From Metopolophium dirhodum (Eukaryota > Arthropoda > Insecta > Hemiptera > Aphididae), in the NCBI RefSeq assembly GCF_019925205.1, contig NC_083567.1:7998001-8062000 (forward strand): DNA of 64,000 nucleotides, written 5' to 3'. Of this stretch, positions 25,101-37,900 are shown piece by piece. Both the position numbers and the translations under genes were made by a program. A model generated the notes under the pieces. It searched no databases. It worked only from the letters and a program-made list of their open reading frames with translations, and had not been told where the DNA came from. Each line of letters starts with the position of its first letter. The first letter of the stretch is position 1.

Positions 25101-27311
25101 AGAGTTAAAGGGCCCGCTCTTACAGTGTTCGGTTTAGTGTCGGTTAACGGTCACTTAACCCTAACAGATAAGTTAGATAATAGATGTTATAACCGGCATA
25201 ATTCCACGAGTTAAGTTTTCGTTAACTATAACCGGACATTTTAAGAACGGGCCTAAGTTTAATTGTACAATGATATTTTAATACACTCGTATTAAAACCT
25301 ATGTAATACCTTTGCTCATTGGTGATAACAAATGTAAACCAACGGAAGCACTTCCAGCACTTTGCCCAAATAATGTAACTTTTTTTGGGTCTCCGCCAAA
25401 TGTACCAATATTTTTTTGGACCCACTTTAGTGCTAAAACTTGGTCTTTCATACCATAATTACCGGGTAAGTCATCGTTTTCAGTACTTAAAAAACCTTAA
25501 AAAATATTCATAATTAACGTATAAAAAATATAATATTACATGATAATTACAAAACAATACTTAAATAACGTATATACCGAGAATTCCAAGTCTGTAATTA
25601 AGCGTAACTAGAACTATATCCTTGTCTAACAAATAATGGGGACCGTATAAACTTAAACCTCCCGAACCCGCAAAAAAACCTCCACCGGCAATCCAAAACA
25701 TGACCGGAAGCAGTTCTCGATCACCTTTTTTTGGTATCTAAAAATATCATAATATAATATTTTAAACAAGATTTTTTTAATTTTCAATAACAAAATTAAT
25801 ATATTTGCAAATAGTTGATTACTCTTGGTGTGTACACATTGAGATATAGACAGTCCTCTGCACCGACAAGGATATCCGCTTGTTGATAATAAAACAAGTT
25901 CTTCTGAATACACACTTGTGGCTCGGTAGTAGCATTTAAAATACCTATCCACGGATCTGCTGGTACTGGATCCTAATAACAATAATCCAAATTGCATTTA
26001 AGGAAATTTTAATACAGGATGTTTTAAGGAGTTTAGTATAGGCAATTGTGTGTCCAAGTCTCAAGTTTTTAACAATCATTAGTGGATCGTGGATGTAGAT
26101 TGAATGCATAACTAAAAAAAAGGTGGATAAGTAGATGTCGCTCTGCTGTACAGTAGGTTACAAGTGGGTCACTGTAATGGATGGTGTTAAATTTGAATTC
26201 AATGATATAATATCATTGTATAAGAAAAACGATTCTGAGCGGAAACGGTCAGTCAGACTATGATATTACCAAGTATATTTGATGATATTATTGTGAATAA
26301 AGTAATTTATATATAACCTATTTACGTGGAGCCTTGTTTTAAATTTTCGAACCTTAGCCATAAAAGTTAAAAATTTATAAATTTTTAACCACAAAATAAT
26401 TAATAAATTATAAATTTGATAAATGTTGTCAAAATTTGAACTTTAAATGCTTATAAATAAAAACTGTGACTAAGGATTTTTAATTTTTTTCATCTGCCTT
26501 TGAAACAATAACCTAGGAGCCTTCTATTAAATTTTCATGCTTTTTTACTCAACAGATAAAATTTTATTGATATTTATAGAAAAAAAAACTAAAAAAATTG
26601 AAAACTGACAATGGCCGTAAACAGCTCAAAATAAGTCAAAATATTTTGTAAATTTTATGGTGTATAGAAAATGCTAATATAAACATTCAGTCAAAATTGC
26701 ATGTCCCTACGGTCATTTGTTTTAGAGTTACACCAAAAACCAAAATCGATTTTCTCGAAAACAGATTTTGAGTAAAAATTCCCGTTTTTCCTTAATTTTT
26801 CTTTTGTTTTTCACGTCGCTTGTGAAAACTACTGGGAAATGTTTACTTTTGACCCCCCAAAGTACCAACTAGATTCACTCTCCTATCAGAAAAGTTACTA
26901 TTGAAGAAAATCTAAGCACTTTTACTGTCCTAAAAGGTGATGACAGATACAAAAAAAAAAAAATAAAAAAATAAAAAAAAAACACACATAATTGTAAAAT
27001 CAATACATTCATCGCTTCGCTCAGAATCTAAAATGTAATAAAATGTATTATTACTCACTGTAACGCCGTACCTAATACTAAATACAATTTTTAAAAGGTA
27101 TTTAGTTATTACAACTGAAAGTATGTTTTACCTTAAACCTAAGATCCCCGGTAGGTGACTTGGCATAGGGTATTCCCTGAAATGCTTTGAATTCTCGTCC
27201 ATTTCTTGACCTCAGGCTACTACCAGTCAATTTTCCTTGGTCTAATTGTAACACTTCATCCGCGCCAAATACAAACCCGAAAAATAATGTAAAAATAATA
27301 CATTTTTCCAT
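22146..27311 (-). CDS. EstD: type-B carboxylesterase, chimeric with EstB, 551 aa
   Basis: Coding exons: 27311-27132, 25972-25823, 25737-25578, 25495-25310, 25088-24895, 23447-23282, 23083-22902, 22659-22391, 22314-22146. The sum is 1656 nt, in frame. The ATG (MEKCIIF) follows a TTTCAG acceptor; the longer upstream open frame lies in the preceding intron. Motifs: signal peptide, EDCLYLN, WIAGGG (A127), GQSAG (Ser209), NSGEGG (Glu339), GVTHADE (His458). Exons 1-4 and their introns are almost identical to EstB, while exons 6-9 differ at many positions. It stops at SGLD, the same point as EstC, lacking the EstB tail. Intron 1 contains a complete R1 repeat absent from EstB, and intron 5 is expanded to about 1.4 kb by repeats. 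It is presumably a secreted esterase with EstB-like catalysis. Confidence 0.92.
23645..23790 (-). repeat. R1 repeat, 5' fragment, reverse orientation (EstD intron 5)
   Basis: The sequence ggctgaccgtcttcgctcagaatcg followed by ttgaattcaaat and, further on, tgtacagcatagacat is the reverse complement of the R1 left end seen at about 26118-26270. It is diverged and truncated. Confidence 0.6.
24403..24514. mobile_element. Short hAT-like non-autonomous element, copy 2 (EstD intron 5)
   Basis: It shares the G-rich hairpin region and the whole right half (ggactctagcccctgtaact and the following cctagttacgcccatg) with 20853-20962. The left end is diverged. Confidence 0.55.
25111..25253. mobile_element. 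143-bp MITE-like element in EstD intron 4
   Basis: Same element, length and intron position as 8638-8780, with a few substitutions, some within the terminal repeats (for example ttacagtgttcgg against ttacaatgtccgg). It was duplicated with its host gene segment rather than inserted independently. Confidence 0.75.
26115..27030 (+). repeat. R1 repeat, most complete copy (about 0.9 kb), in EstD intron 1
   Basis: The element begins near ggtggataagtagatgtcgc and ends gcttcgctcagaatctaaaa. The matching intron of EstB lacks it and gives an empty site (actaaaa next to atgtaataaaatg), so the borders are known to within a few bases and a short ctaaa-type target duplication is possible. It has no open reading frame of note, an internal A-rich stretch near 26950-26985, and gctcagaatc-type motifs near both ends in opposite orientation. 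Partial relatives occur at several other places in the window. I cannot name the family. Confidence 0.7.
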
Positions 27312-27470
27312 TTTTACCTGAAATAAAAAAATGTATATCTTATTACAGAATATTGTTATATTAATTTTATGACACAGAATTCCCATTCAAAAATAATAAT
27401 ATGAAGTTACAGCTTTACTTTAATTACTATACAAATGTGTTTATGGAATAAAAACAACACTTATTATGAA

Positions 27471-30400
27471 TCATTTATAATATGTTCAATTATGTTAATG
27501 TTGAAATTCTCACTCCAAAATATTAAAACCTTTGACAAATAAAACAAAAGAATGTATTTTATTAAGATCGATTTAGTAATAATTAAAAATAGGTACTTTT
27601 GTTTAAAATGTTATTTAAATATAAATAAACATTTGGATGATGCTCTGACAGGTATTTGGTTAGCATGAATCATATTAAAACCGTAGGTAACTATAATGCG
27701 GAATCGACTACCAGAAAATTCGGCGGTACCTACCTACGTAAATTAAAAATATATACCTAATAAGAATTGATATTCTAATGCGTAATCCTATCTACCTGCC
27801 CATTTATATTTAATTTATATCTGTAATCTTCGAGCTATAGTCATGTCGCCTTCTACGTACATCAAACGCTATCTGAGTTTACAAAAATAATAGTGCCGAG
27901 GCGTACTTAGTACTTATAGTAATTAACACTAAATAGATAAGTAAACAAAATAGATTAATAGATTTTACAATTTACATAGGCAAGTAGGTACTTGGTTATC
28001 ATTGGTTTATACACGAGTGTCCAATAATTTGTATCGTATAAACGGTATGATATAATATTATAAACCTCACCAGTGATTACGAAACACGAATAAATGCAGA
28101 TTGGCCTAAGTATCAGAATAACTAATAAGTCGAAATTAGTGATATAATTATAAACTAATGAAAATCGAGTATTTATAAAAAAACAATTGAAAATAATAAA
28201 AACAGGCGTTATTATTATACACGTGCATAGTAAATAATAACAGTAAATTTTAATTATTATTTGTTTGGCAGCGTAACGTGGTTGAGGAACCTGTAATATA
28301 TTGTAAGTAATTCAGTGAGGGTTTTCAGAACGCTGTGAATTATATTTTAACCCTAGCTCGGACCCTTCGGGAGTGATAGATTAAATACCAAGTTCTAGTT
28401 TATATGTTTTATTAGTACACAGTACCTATAAAATGCAAAATAACAAAGGACTTACGAATAGTATGGTCATCCGGAGTTTGTATAGTTGTTGTCCCGGAAC
28501 TAACTAATTTAAAATTGTATGTGTTTTATATATGCTAACAATTGTATGTGTATATGTGTATCCATAATTCAGATGACTATAATATGACTATGAGCCTTAT
28601 TCCTTATTATCAATACTTTTATTTATACTTCCTAGTTTACAGTCTATGTAGGCATGTAGCTATAGTAGTTATAAAAGTTTTAGATTTTTCAAAAAAAACT
28701 AATAATGACCAGGCATTACAAAAATGATAATAATAGTTTCAGAAATAGTTACAGTGATATGTTAATCTTTATATTTGGTTCACATTACCTAAAATATATA
28801 GTAAATAAATCAAATATTTAGATATAATTGTTAAAAGTTAAAACATATTCTGGAATTTTTATTTCTCGGAATCTTATAAAATTTAAAACATATAATATAA
28901 AATGTTATTTTTTCGATCATAAAGTCCATTAATTAGAATAGATATATATTGTGACCCATAATTTCTTGCGATATGTTTATGATAATGTGTAAGTTCGGTT
29001 AGTCAAATGTATTGCTTAGGAAGTAGGGCATTATCAAAAATATTTCTTACAATCGTTATAGACTATAGAAGGCGTTGAGTACTGCTCATATTATGCTTCA
29101 ACGGTAAAAATGATATAGATACTTTTTTGAAAGGTTTTTGTGGTATAAACCATTAAACCAACTAGCTGACAAGTGACAAGGCAATGCGTTGCTATTGCGA
29201 GGCTTTTGTGAGTATGCGAACAGTATATTATGAGGTGGGCAATCTACGTGCGGTAAATCGTAGACCCCGCGTGATGTGTACGTAAGAGTATAATTTAACT
29301 CTAAAGAATCAAAAAATGCAAAAAAATTGGCACACCGAAACCGATAGAGACACATTGTTTCATTTCTGATACATACGATTAGAGGGATACAACATTCAAG
29401 CGTTTTAGTTTATATATTAGTGACTCGTGCCTGGCAGTGTAGTGCCTGAAATCGGTAAGTAGTAAATAGTGACGAGGTCTACTCGAAAATCCTTTTTAAA
29501 GCTGTCAGTAATATATGTTTTAAAAACAACGCTATACCTATACTACGGATGGTTGATTTACCGGGATGGAATTCATGTTGCTCATCAATGAATGCAGGAT
29601 ATTTTTATAATTGTATAATTGATTATTATATTATTGTTGAATAGTTATTCTATAATTAGAAATAATGAAAATATTAATGTGGTCCTAGGATTTCGTAAAG
29701 GTGCTCAATATAGTATCACACGCGGAAACAAGGGAGGAGCTTATCCACCCAAAACACTCAGCTTTTTAGCGATGTGTGATTGAAGCCCCACGTTGATATT
29801 AAATATGTTAGCCACCCCTGACATTTTAATGGATTTCAGTCAATATAATATGGATTCTTTTTTTTGAGAAATAAATTAATAATAAGAGTCTTGATTTTTT
29901 TTCGATTTTCATAGCGTCTGTATAGGTATGTGTTTTATAAAATCCTAGGTTTTCCGGGTATGGTTTAAAGACAATATTTTTAAATTATATGGCCCAAAAT
30001 ACAAAAAAAATAAATACATAACTGCTTAATATTTGAAAATATTAAAATATGTACAAGTATATTTATACAGTAAAAATAATACAAAACCAATTAAGTTGAT
30101 AATATACATTTTTTTATAGTTAGTTTGTCTGACTAAATTAAGGTAAGAAAATTTGAATCATTTGCTTATTTTTTAAATAAATTGCTTAAAATTGACCATG
30201 ACTAAAACGCAATAAGTAAATATAAATATATCGCTAAATTGCGTAAGCTACAGTCGTGTGATAATCGCTTCAGTAATACGCTAAGATAAGATTTAATTTA
30301 ATTACTAAACACCAAGTAAAAGATAAGTACTTGTACGAATTGTGCTCAAAATCATAATTAGGATAGGTAAATAGATAAAATACGCTAAAAAGTATGTATT

Positions 30401-30757
30401 TAATAATTAATTATAATGGTGTTCAACTGAAATAAATTACATTAAATATATAACATTTATTAATAAATCTTTCAAACATTTGTATTGTCTCAGCATGATT
30501 TAATTAATTGCTCATCATCTATCCTTATAATGGACCAAATGATAGGTACATACATATATTAGGTTCATAATTCAGATTATCTTAAATTATAATTTTTATG
30601 TACAATTTCATACCCGGCAATTGGATTTTTTTTACATTTTTACCCCATAGAATAAACATTAAGTTGTCACATTTTTATGATTTTATACACATTGTATTAA
30701 AATCAATATTTTTTGTATATATATAATATAAATTGATTATGTATGATTGTTTTTAAA
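27471..30757. other. Intergenic region upstream of EstD
   Basis: AT-rich sequence without a supported gene. The promoter blocks of EstA-C were not found. A segment at about 29628-29680 (ttgaatagttattct and then aataatgaaaatatta) is shared with 34401-34452 upstream of EstE. Any non-coding first exon of EstD would lie here, but I could not place it. Confidence 0.4.
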
Positions 30758-33712
30758 TCAAATTTCAGTTTTTAAAACCTCCACAGACTTTTTAAATGCA
30801 GATAATAATGGTAAACCTTTCCAAAATTCGTACTCTTTCATGAATGGCTTCTTGGATATGACGGGTTTACTTGAACTGATCAGCAGATATTTCATACTTT
30901 TGGAATCCATCAACGGCCATTCTTTTCCATTGTCCGTTCCATCAATCGTAACTTTGCTAAATATCATTAAAAAAAAATAGTTTTTACTAATGTTAATTAT
31001 CAACAACAACAATCATACTCAGTGGTAGCGAAATTAGTCCATATTTCGATCATAAGTTTAGATACATTGAGATCCTCTCCTTTTAATTCATCACTTCCGT
31101 TGGTAAAAAATAGACTTATCATTTCGTCACCATGTGTTACTCCTAATTTAGTGGGACAAGGCCCGAAATATGAATTAAATGATATTTTATTTGTATGATC
31201 ATAAACGTAATAATGAACCGGTGATGATAGTTTGATTGCCATATCAAATATTCCTTCTAGAAAGATTCCGCCGCTAACCATCTGAAAAAAAAAAACATTA
31301 CATTGAGTATAATGTCTATAACATTAGTATAATAAAACTAAAATTTAATTTAATACATTTTGCTGATTTAAATATAATATAATATTGTAACATAATACGG
31401 TCTACCAACCTTAACAGTGTCTAAAGGATCGTCCATATTTCCTTTAGTATAGTAACGATTGTATATCTTTTTACTAATTATGGGAAGATCGGACATCTTT
31501 GTCGTGTATTTATAAATAAGTAAAGATGAAATATAGTGATCAAAATTATTCTTTAATTCGAGGTCAACTTCACAATTCTTGTTATAGACTCCTATTAAAA
31601 AAAAATTTCATTTAAATTATATCGAAACATATTAGGTAGGTATATATATATATTTTCATTATTTTTTCGGCCATTTCCAAAATAATACTTTTTATTCGTA
31701 ATCTTACAAATGTTTACTGTCAACTGATACAGATTGTATAATACTTATTTAAAAAAAATAATAATAAAAAAAATTCATATGCATTTTTTTTACATGGAGT
31801 GTGAATAATAATTTAAAAATACTGTTGATATTTTATTATTTAAAATATTTATATAAAAAATAATAACTCACGAGCAGCAAAAAGACCACCTTCTCCGGAA
31901 TTCATGCCCATTAAAATTGGAACATTAGATTCTTGTTTAAAGTCAAGCAATGGATATTTACATAAAAACCCTGTTTTATTTTCACAGTTTTCAACAACAG
32001 GCATGAAGGTGATTGCCGGGAACACTTTCCATTCCTATAAGAACATCACGTATTAGTATAAAGTATAAACATTACGCACATAATACATTTATATTTCAAT
32101 ATTTATATACGTAATAGACAATAGTTAACTAAATAATATAACAGCTAAAACAATAGATTACATTTTGCATATTGTATGATTATAGTATTACCTACTTTAA
32201 ATATAGAAACATTTTAAGATTATATTCTTTAATTTGTCCTATTGTTTAAAATCAAAATAATGAATAAGTGTTTATATTTTTACATACAAAAAAAAATATT
32301 ATGGTTACTTACAAATAAGTTGTAGAGAAGATCCACTAATAACTCTGCGGGCATATTCCTCAGACATTTAGCCAATTGTTTTGAGTCTTCAGGACATCCA
32401 GAAATAGTAGACAGTGATAAGGCTCTACGTTTAGCCAATCCTGGTGGAGATACACCCCATCGGCACAAGGGAGTCCCACTTTCCAGTATTGCTTTATGAA
32501 ATAATCCTAAAAATATATTATAAACAGTAGCTATAGTACCTACTTACCCATATTAAATTGCAAATATGTAACCAAATTATGTGTTTACCTTTGCTCAGTG
32601 GTGATAATAAATGTAAGCCAACACTGACTCCTCCAGCACTCTCACCAAATATTGTTACTTTATTCGGATCTCCGCCGAACTTTTCAATATTACTTTTGAC
32701 CCATTTCAGTGCTAAAACTTGATCTTTCATGCCATAATTTCCCGGTAAAATATCGTCTTCGGTACTCAAAAAACCTAAAAAGTAAAAACAACAATATAAT
32801 AGTTTCATTACTATTCTTAATATCAGACATAAGCCATAACTCATAATAATAGATGTAGCTAATGCACCTAACTAATATAAGTCATCTAACCTTAAAGTGT
32901 TTTAATAATTTACCTAGAGGTCCAACTCTATAGTTGAATGAAGCAACAACAACATCCTTGTCTAGCAAATAGTGAGGACCATATAAACTCAGGCCTCCGT
33001 GTCCAGAGCTAAAACCTCCACCTGGGATCCAAACCATAACTGGTAGCAAGTCCTTTTGAACTTTTTTATCGATCTATAAAATATAATAATAAAAATAAAT
33101 TATATTTTAACATATTACATTTTGTCTTCTTTTTAATAAATTATTATAAAATAATATTTTTGCTTATGCTTGACTATGATAAAAATAGTTAATAAATAAT
33201 CGAATTTTTATTATTTTTCCAGAATATCTCATTAATACTACCTTAGCAGTATTATGAAAATTATTTTTTTTTTTTCAATTGAGCCAATTACCTTAGGGGT
33301 GTATACATTCATATACAAACAGTCCTCGTCACCTAAAAGTACATTATATGATTCATACATGAACAAATTCTTTTGAATGCACATTGGTTTTTCCTGAGTC
33401 GCATCCAATATACCATCCCATGAATCGGCTTCTACCGGATCCTAAAAAAAAAATCACACTCATCATTAATACCTACCAAGTAAACTCGAAACAAATTTTA
33501 AACTGTATAACATAGATTTTTGCTTTAAATACCTGTAATCTAAGGTCTCCAATCGGTGATTTGGCATAGGGAATTCCCTGGAATGCACTAAATTCCCGTC
33601 CATTTCTTGAGTTAATAATACTACCGTTTATCTTTCCTTGTCTTAAATTCAAAATATTGTCCGTACCATATGTGAGTCCGACCAGCAGCAAAAGAATACC
33701 AATTCTTTTCAT
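30758..33712 (-). CDS. EstE: type-B carboxylesterase, nine coding exons, 558 aa
   Basis: Coding exons: 33712-33533, 33441-33292, 33073-32914, 32774-32589, 32506-32313, 32034-31872, 31591-31410, 31281-31019, 30956-30758. The sum is 1677 nt, in frame. The protein has a signal peptide (MKRIGILLLLVGLTYG), EDCLYMN, the oxyanion strand WIPGGG (Pro127 where most carboxylesterases have His), the common carboxylesterase elbow GESAG (Ser209), NSGEGG (Glu338) and GVTHGDE (His455). Small in-frame losses relative to EstB occur in exons 6 and 8. It ends in LKTEI, one substitution from the KTEL of EstH. The start is the ATG giving the conserved exon 1 length. Unlike the neighbours, no acceptor lies directly before it; the nearest candidates are at about 33755-33765. 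Confidence 0.92.
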
Positions 33713-33769
33713 TGTAATTATTAATTGATATAAAAATAATACAAAATACAAAATCTAAGAAAGCTGCAA

Positions 33770-34977
33770 AATAAAGATAAATTATTGTTACTTTCATAAT
33801 AAATTTTTGATAAAATCTTGAATTCATAAAATTAAAATACTAGAACTATACATAAACCATTTCAATATTATTTTAGCTATTTACTATAGTTATATTGTAA
33901 AAAATATATTATACTAAAAAGTTATACATTGTCTTGGAAATATTAAATAAAAAAATGTAATATACTATATTATTTTTATTTTAGAAAAATACTTGCGTAT
34001 GGCTGTACATGTAAAAAAGTCAAAAGTTAGTCTTAAGCTATTTTATTATTTAGGCATACAATATAAACTAAATAATAAAAAACTTTGACTTATACAAAAC
34101 AAGGAATAAAAAATTTTACCTTATAGAAAAACTACTCCAGATACTAAGTAAAAAATTAATACGTAAGACGTAGAGAAGATTATATAGACACAATAAGTGT
34201 CTATAATCGTCTACTGCAAAGTGTTTGCAATGATATATATAGTTTATATATAAGTATAAAATATACATTTTAAGATGACAATGTCAAACATATTTGCCCT
34301 GTGAAACGGTTAATTATAATAGTATCTTAATTATTATTCATGATTTGCAGTTTGACCTAGGTGTTTCTTATTTTTGTTGTCTGCATTTCGGCTATGCTAT
34401 TATTATTATTGAATAGTTATTCTGAAATTATGAATAATGAAAATATTAGTAGTGCAAATCACTAATCAAAGAGGAAGTTCAAAAAAACAATTGAAAGGAT
34501 AATAACTATTGTTGACTTCCTACCTAGAAACCATTCGATCAAAATAAATGATAATTGGCCTAAACATTGTATTTATTCGAATAATAATAAAGAAATTGAA
34601 AAAAAATGGAAATTAATTATTTTAATATTTTAATAATTAAACAATAAAAATATAAAATGTTAACAAGATAATTTTTTTCACTGATTTATTAATCGAAATG
34701 AAAGTAGATTTAATTTTTATTATTATTGTTAACAAAAAAATTGTGCACAGAAATCAAATCACATATTATTCTCAAATAAATAAAGTTAAGTGTAAATAAT
34801 TAATATAAATAGTATAAAAACACATTTTTTTTTGTGGAAAACAAATTAATTAATTAAAATTAAAAACATATTATAATTATTTGCAAACAAAATTGATGGT
34901 ACATTTTACAAAATTATAAAATACATATAATATATTTATTTATCATAAAGCTGCACTAAATTCAAGGTAATTACAAT
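33770..34977. other. Intergenic region between EstE and EstF
   Basis: A short, very AT-rich spacer of about 1.2 kb that must hold the EstE promoter and the EstF 3' end. The only repeated piece noticed is 34401-34452, shared with 29628-29680 upstream of EstD. Confidence 0.4.
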
Positions 34978-37900
34978 TTACAACTCATTTTTCATATGGT
35001 CTGGTGGAAATCTATTTTGAGAAATTACATTCTTGAAATTAGAAAGAAGAGGCAAATTATTCCAAAAAGTATACTTTTCTTCAAACGGATTTTGTATAAT
35101 ATCTGGATGATCTGAATTTATGTGAAGTATTGATTGTCTTTGTGAGTTAAACGTTGGCCATGATGGACCATTCACTGTCCCATCAATAGTAGGTGATCTG
35201 CAAATATTGTTCTCATTATGTAAGTATAGACAACTCTATATTTATATAATGTATTCAAAGTTACATAGTATTTTATATTGAAACACATTTAATAATAGAT
35301 TTTCATCTTAAAAATTTCTATCACGATATGCATCTGCAAAATTATTGTTAATAAATCAGTTAGAGTAGTATTAATCATAATTATCGTTATGTATTAAGGG
35401 GATTCGATACCATGATTTTCTGTTTTTGTCTAACACACGCGCGACATAGTATTTTAGACGTGCTTTTTTCCAAACATACCAATTTATCTAATGAAGCGAT
35501 AAGAATTCTAAAACAGATTTGAATTTGTCGTTAAGTCTACTTGAAATAGACTTCCCCACATTTTTGATTTTAACTTCTCAGAAAATTGAAATACAACAAT
35601 TTTTAAATACTCTTTTTTGATATGACATTTTTAGGAATTTGGGGGATATTATCAAAAATGTGGGAAAGTCAATTTCAAGTAGACTTGACGATAAATTTAA
35701 ATCTATTTTCAGAATTCTTATCGCTTCATTAGATCAATTGGAATGGTTGGCAAAAAAACACGTCTAAAACACTATGTCGCGCGTGTGTTAGACAAAAACA
35801 GAAAATCACGGTATCGAATCCCCTTAAACACACTTTTAGTTTTATATAATTAATAATAACATGTTCATAAAGTCCAATTATGCTATATACTATATTATAT
35901 CAATTACATCCTAATTAACTATATCATTTTTAAACTAAACCCAGAAATATTACATTTTTATATTTAACTGAATAATTCTGAAATATAATTATAAGGTTTG
36001 GAACAAAATTGTAGCTGACATACCTATAAACTGAATAAGAATATAATATAACAACACAATTGAATTACGTTCAAAGTTTAGCAAATAGACCTCCTATATT
36101 TCCTTAGTAGTAGTTGATTTTAGTAAGTAGGTGTATATTATTATCTATAATAACAGTTTTCATACTAACTCTGCTGTTGCGAATTTCGTCCAAACATCAA
36201 CCATAAGCTTCGAAACACCCGTATCTCTTGAATTAATTTTTTTAGGATTTATGGTGTCTGATTTGAACAGACTGGTCAACTCGTCACCGTGCGTGATTCC
36301 TAATTTTTTATTACATTTACCATATAAAGTGTTAAATGAAAATTCGTTTTGGTAGTCGTATAAATAAAAATACACCGGTGACACCAATTTAAGAGCCATG
36401 TCCAATATGCCGTGAAGATAACGACCATCGGTAATCATCTAAAACACCGATACATTTTATTAAAAAAACCTATTCGATAAGAAACCAACATAAAAAATCG
36501 TATAGTCGCATGTATGTAAATAAACTTGTATATAAAATACTTCGACAGTTTTCAAATGCGAATGATCTCCGATTTTTCCAGATGGAAAATATTTCCCGAG
36601 TACTTTTTCACCAATTTCGCTCAAATCTAGTGTGAAATGCTGATGTGACAGTATGATCGATAGCAAACGATTAAAATCCGTATAAAATTCTGGATATCGA
36701 AGAGACGTGTCGTTGTACAAAGCTAAAATACATATAGGTACTTTTAGGTCGGATCGTAGATCAAACAAATGTCGCATATTTATTAATTGACAATTTTTTT
36801 TTACACCAGTCCTTGAAATTTCAGAGGGGGTACGGTTATTGCTCAGGGATTGTGGGGAAATATTAAATTTCGAGGCACCAACTTACAAGAAACAATCATA
36901 CCGCCTTCAGCTGAGTTTAGTCCGATAATGGCCGGGACGAATGACTCTTGCTTGAACTCATTCAACTGATGACGACAAAGAAACGATTCTTGGCCCGTGT
37001 CACACTGCTCCACTACCGGCGAAAACAATACAGTAGGATACGAGTGCCATTCCTATATTATTATATTATTATATTATTTGGAGGAAAAGATAATTACTAA
37101 GAATCCAGTAATATTTACGAAACAAAACCGGTAGGTGTTTATTAATAATATATAATTATTAATGTACAAATGGTTTTATTTTTAATCTATGAAGAACCAA
37201 ACATAATATTATCTTACCCGAAGTTTATCATAAACGTCACTGAAAAAACTTTCCGGTAATGTCTTGAGACATTTCAATATATTTTTAGAAGACGAGTTTC
37301 CAACGCATCCAGCTATACGTGAAATGATTTGACTTCGATCGCGCGCTACGCCAGGTAGATATGTACTCCAACGGCATAACGGAGTACCACTTTGGAGGAT
37401 GGCTTTGTGGAATAGACCTTTACTCATTGGCGATAACATGTGATAACCGGTACTAGCTCCACCAGAGCTTCCGCCAAAAATCGTCACTTTTCCGGGATCA
37501 CCGCCAAATTTAACAATGTTTTCTTGGACCCACCGCAATGCCGCAACTTGATCTTTCATTCCATAGTTTCCGGGTATAACATCGTCTTCGGTACTCAAAA
37601 AACCTATAGCGAATAAATGTATAGAATATAGTAAGTACATTAGTACCATTATATAGTTTTAATAATAATAATATTAAAATAAGTTCTGACACCATACCAG
37701 CTACATATTTGTTTAATATAAACAGGTATAGGTACTGAGAAACGAATGTAATCAACCAACTCAATGTAAAATTATACACAACTCACCTAATACGCCTAAT
37801 CTAAAATTAGCCGAGACCAAGACTACGTCTGAATCCATAAAATAATCAGGACCAAATATATCCGGACTACTGTGTCCCAAATAAAACGCCCCTCCGTGAA

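Larger units (their letters stand above)
25030..27470 (-). repeat. Segmental duplication block, copy 2 (EstD exons 5-1 plus upstream)
   Basis: This is the partner of 8560-10145. Exons, introns, the MITE-like element and about 150 bp upstream of the start are nearly identical, interrupted by the R1 insertion. The match fades at about 27470, before the promoter blocks found upstream of EstB, so the EstB promoter was not carried along. Confidence 0.8.
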
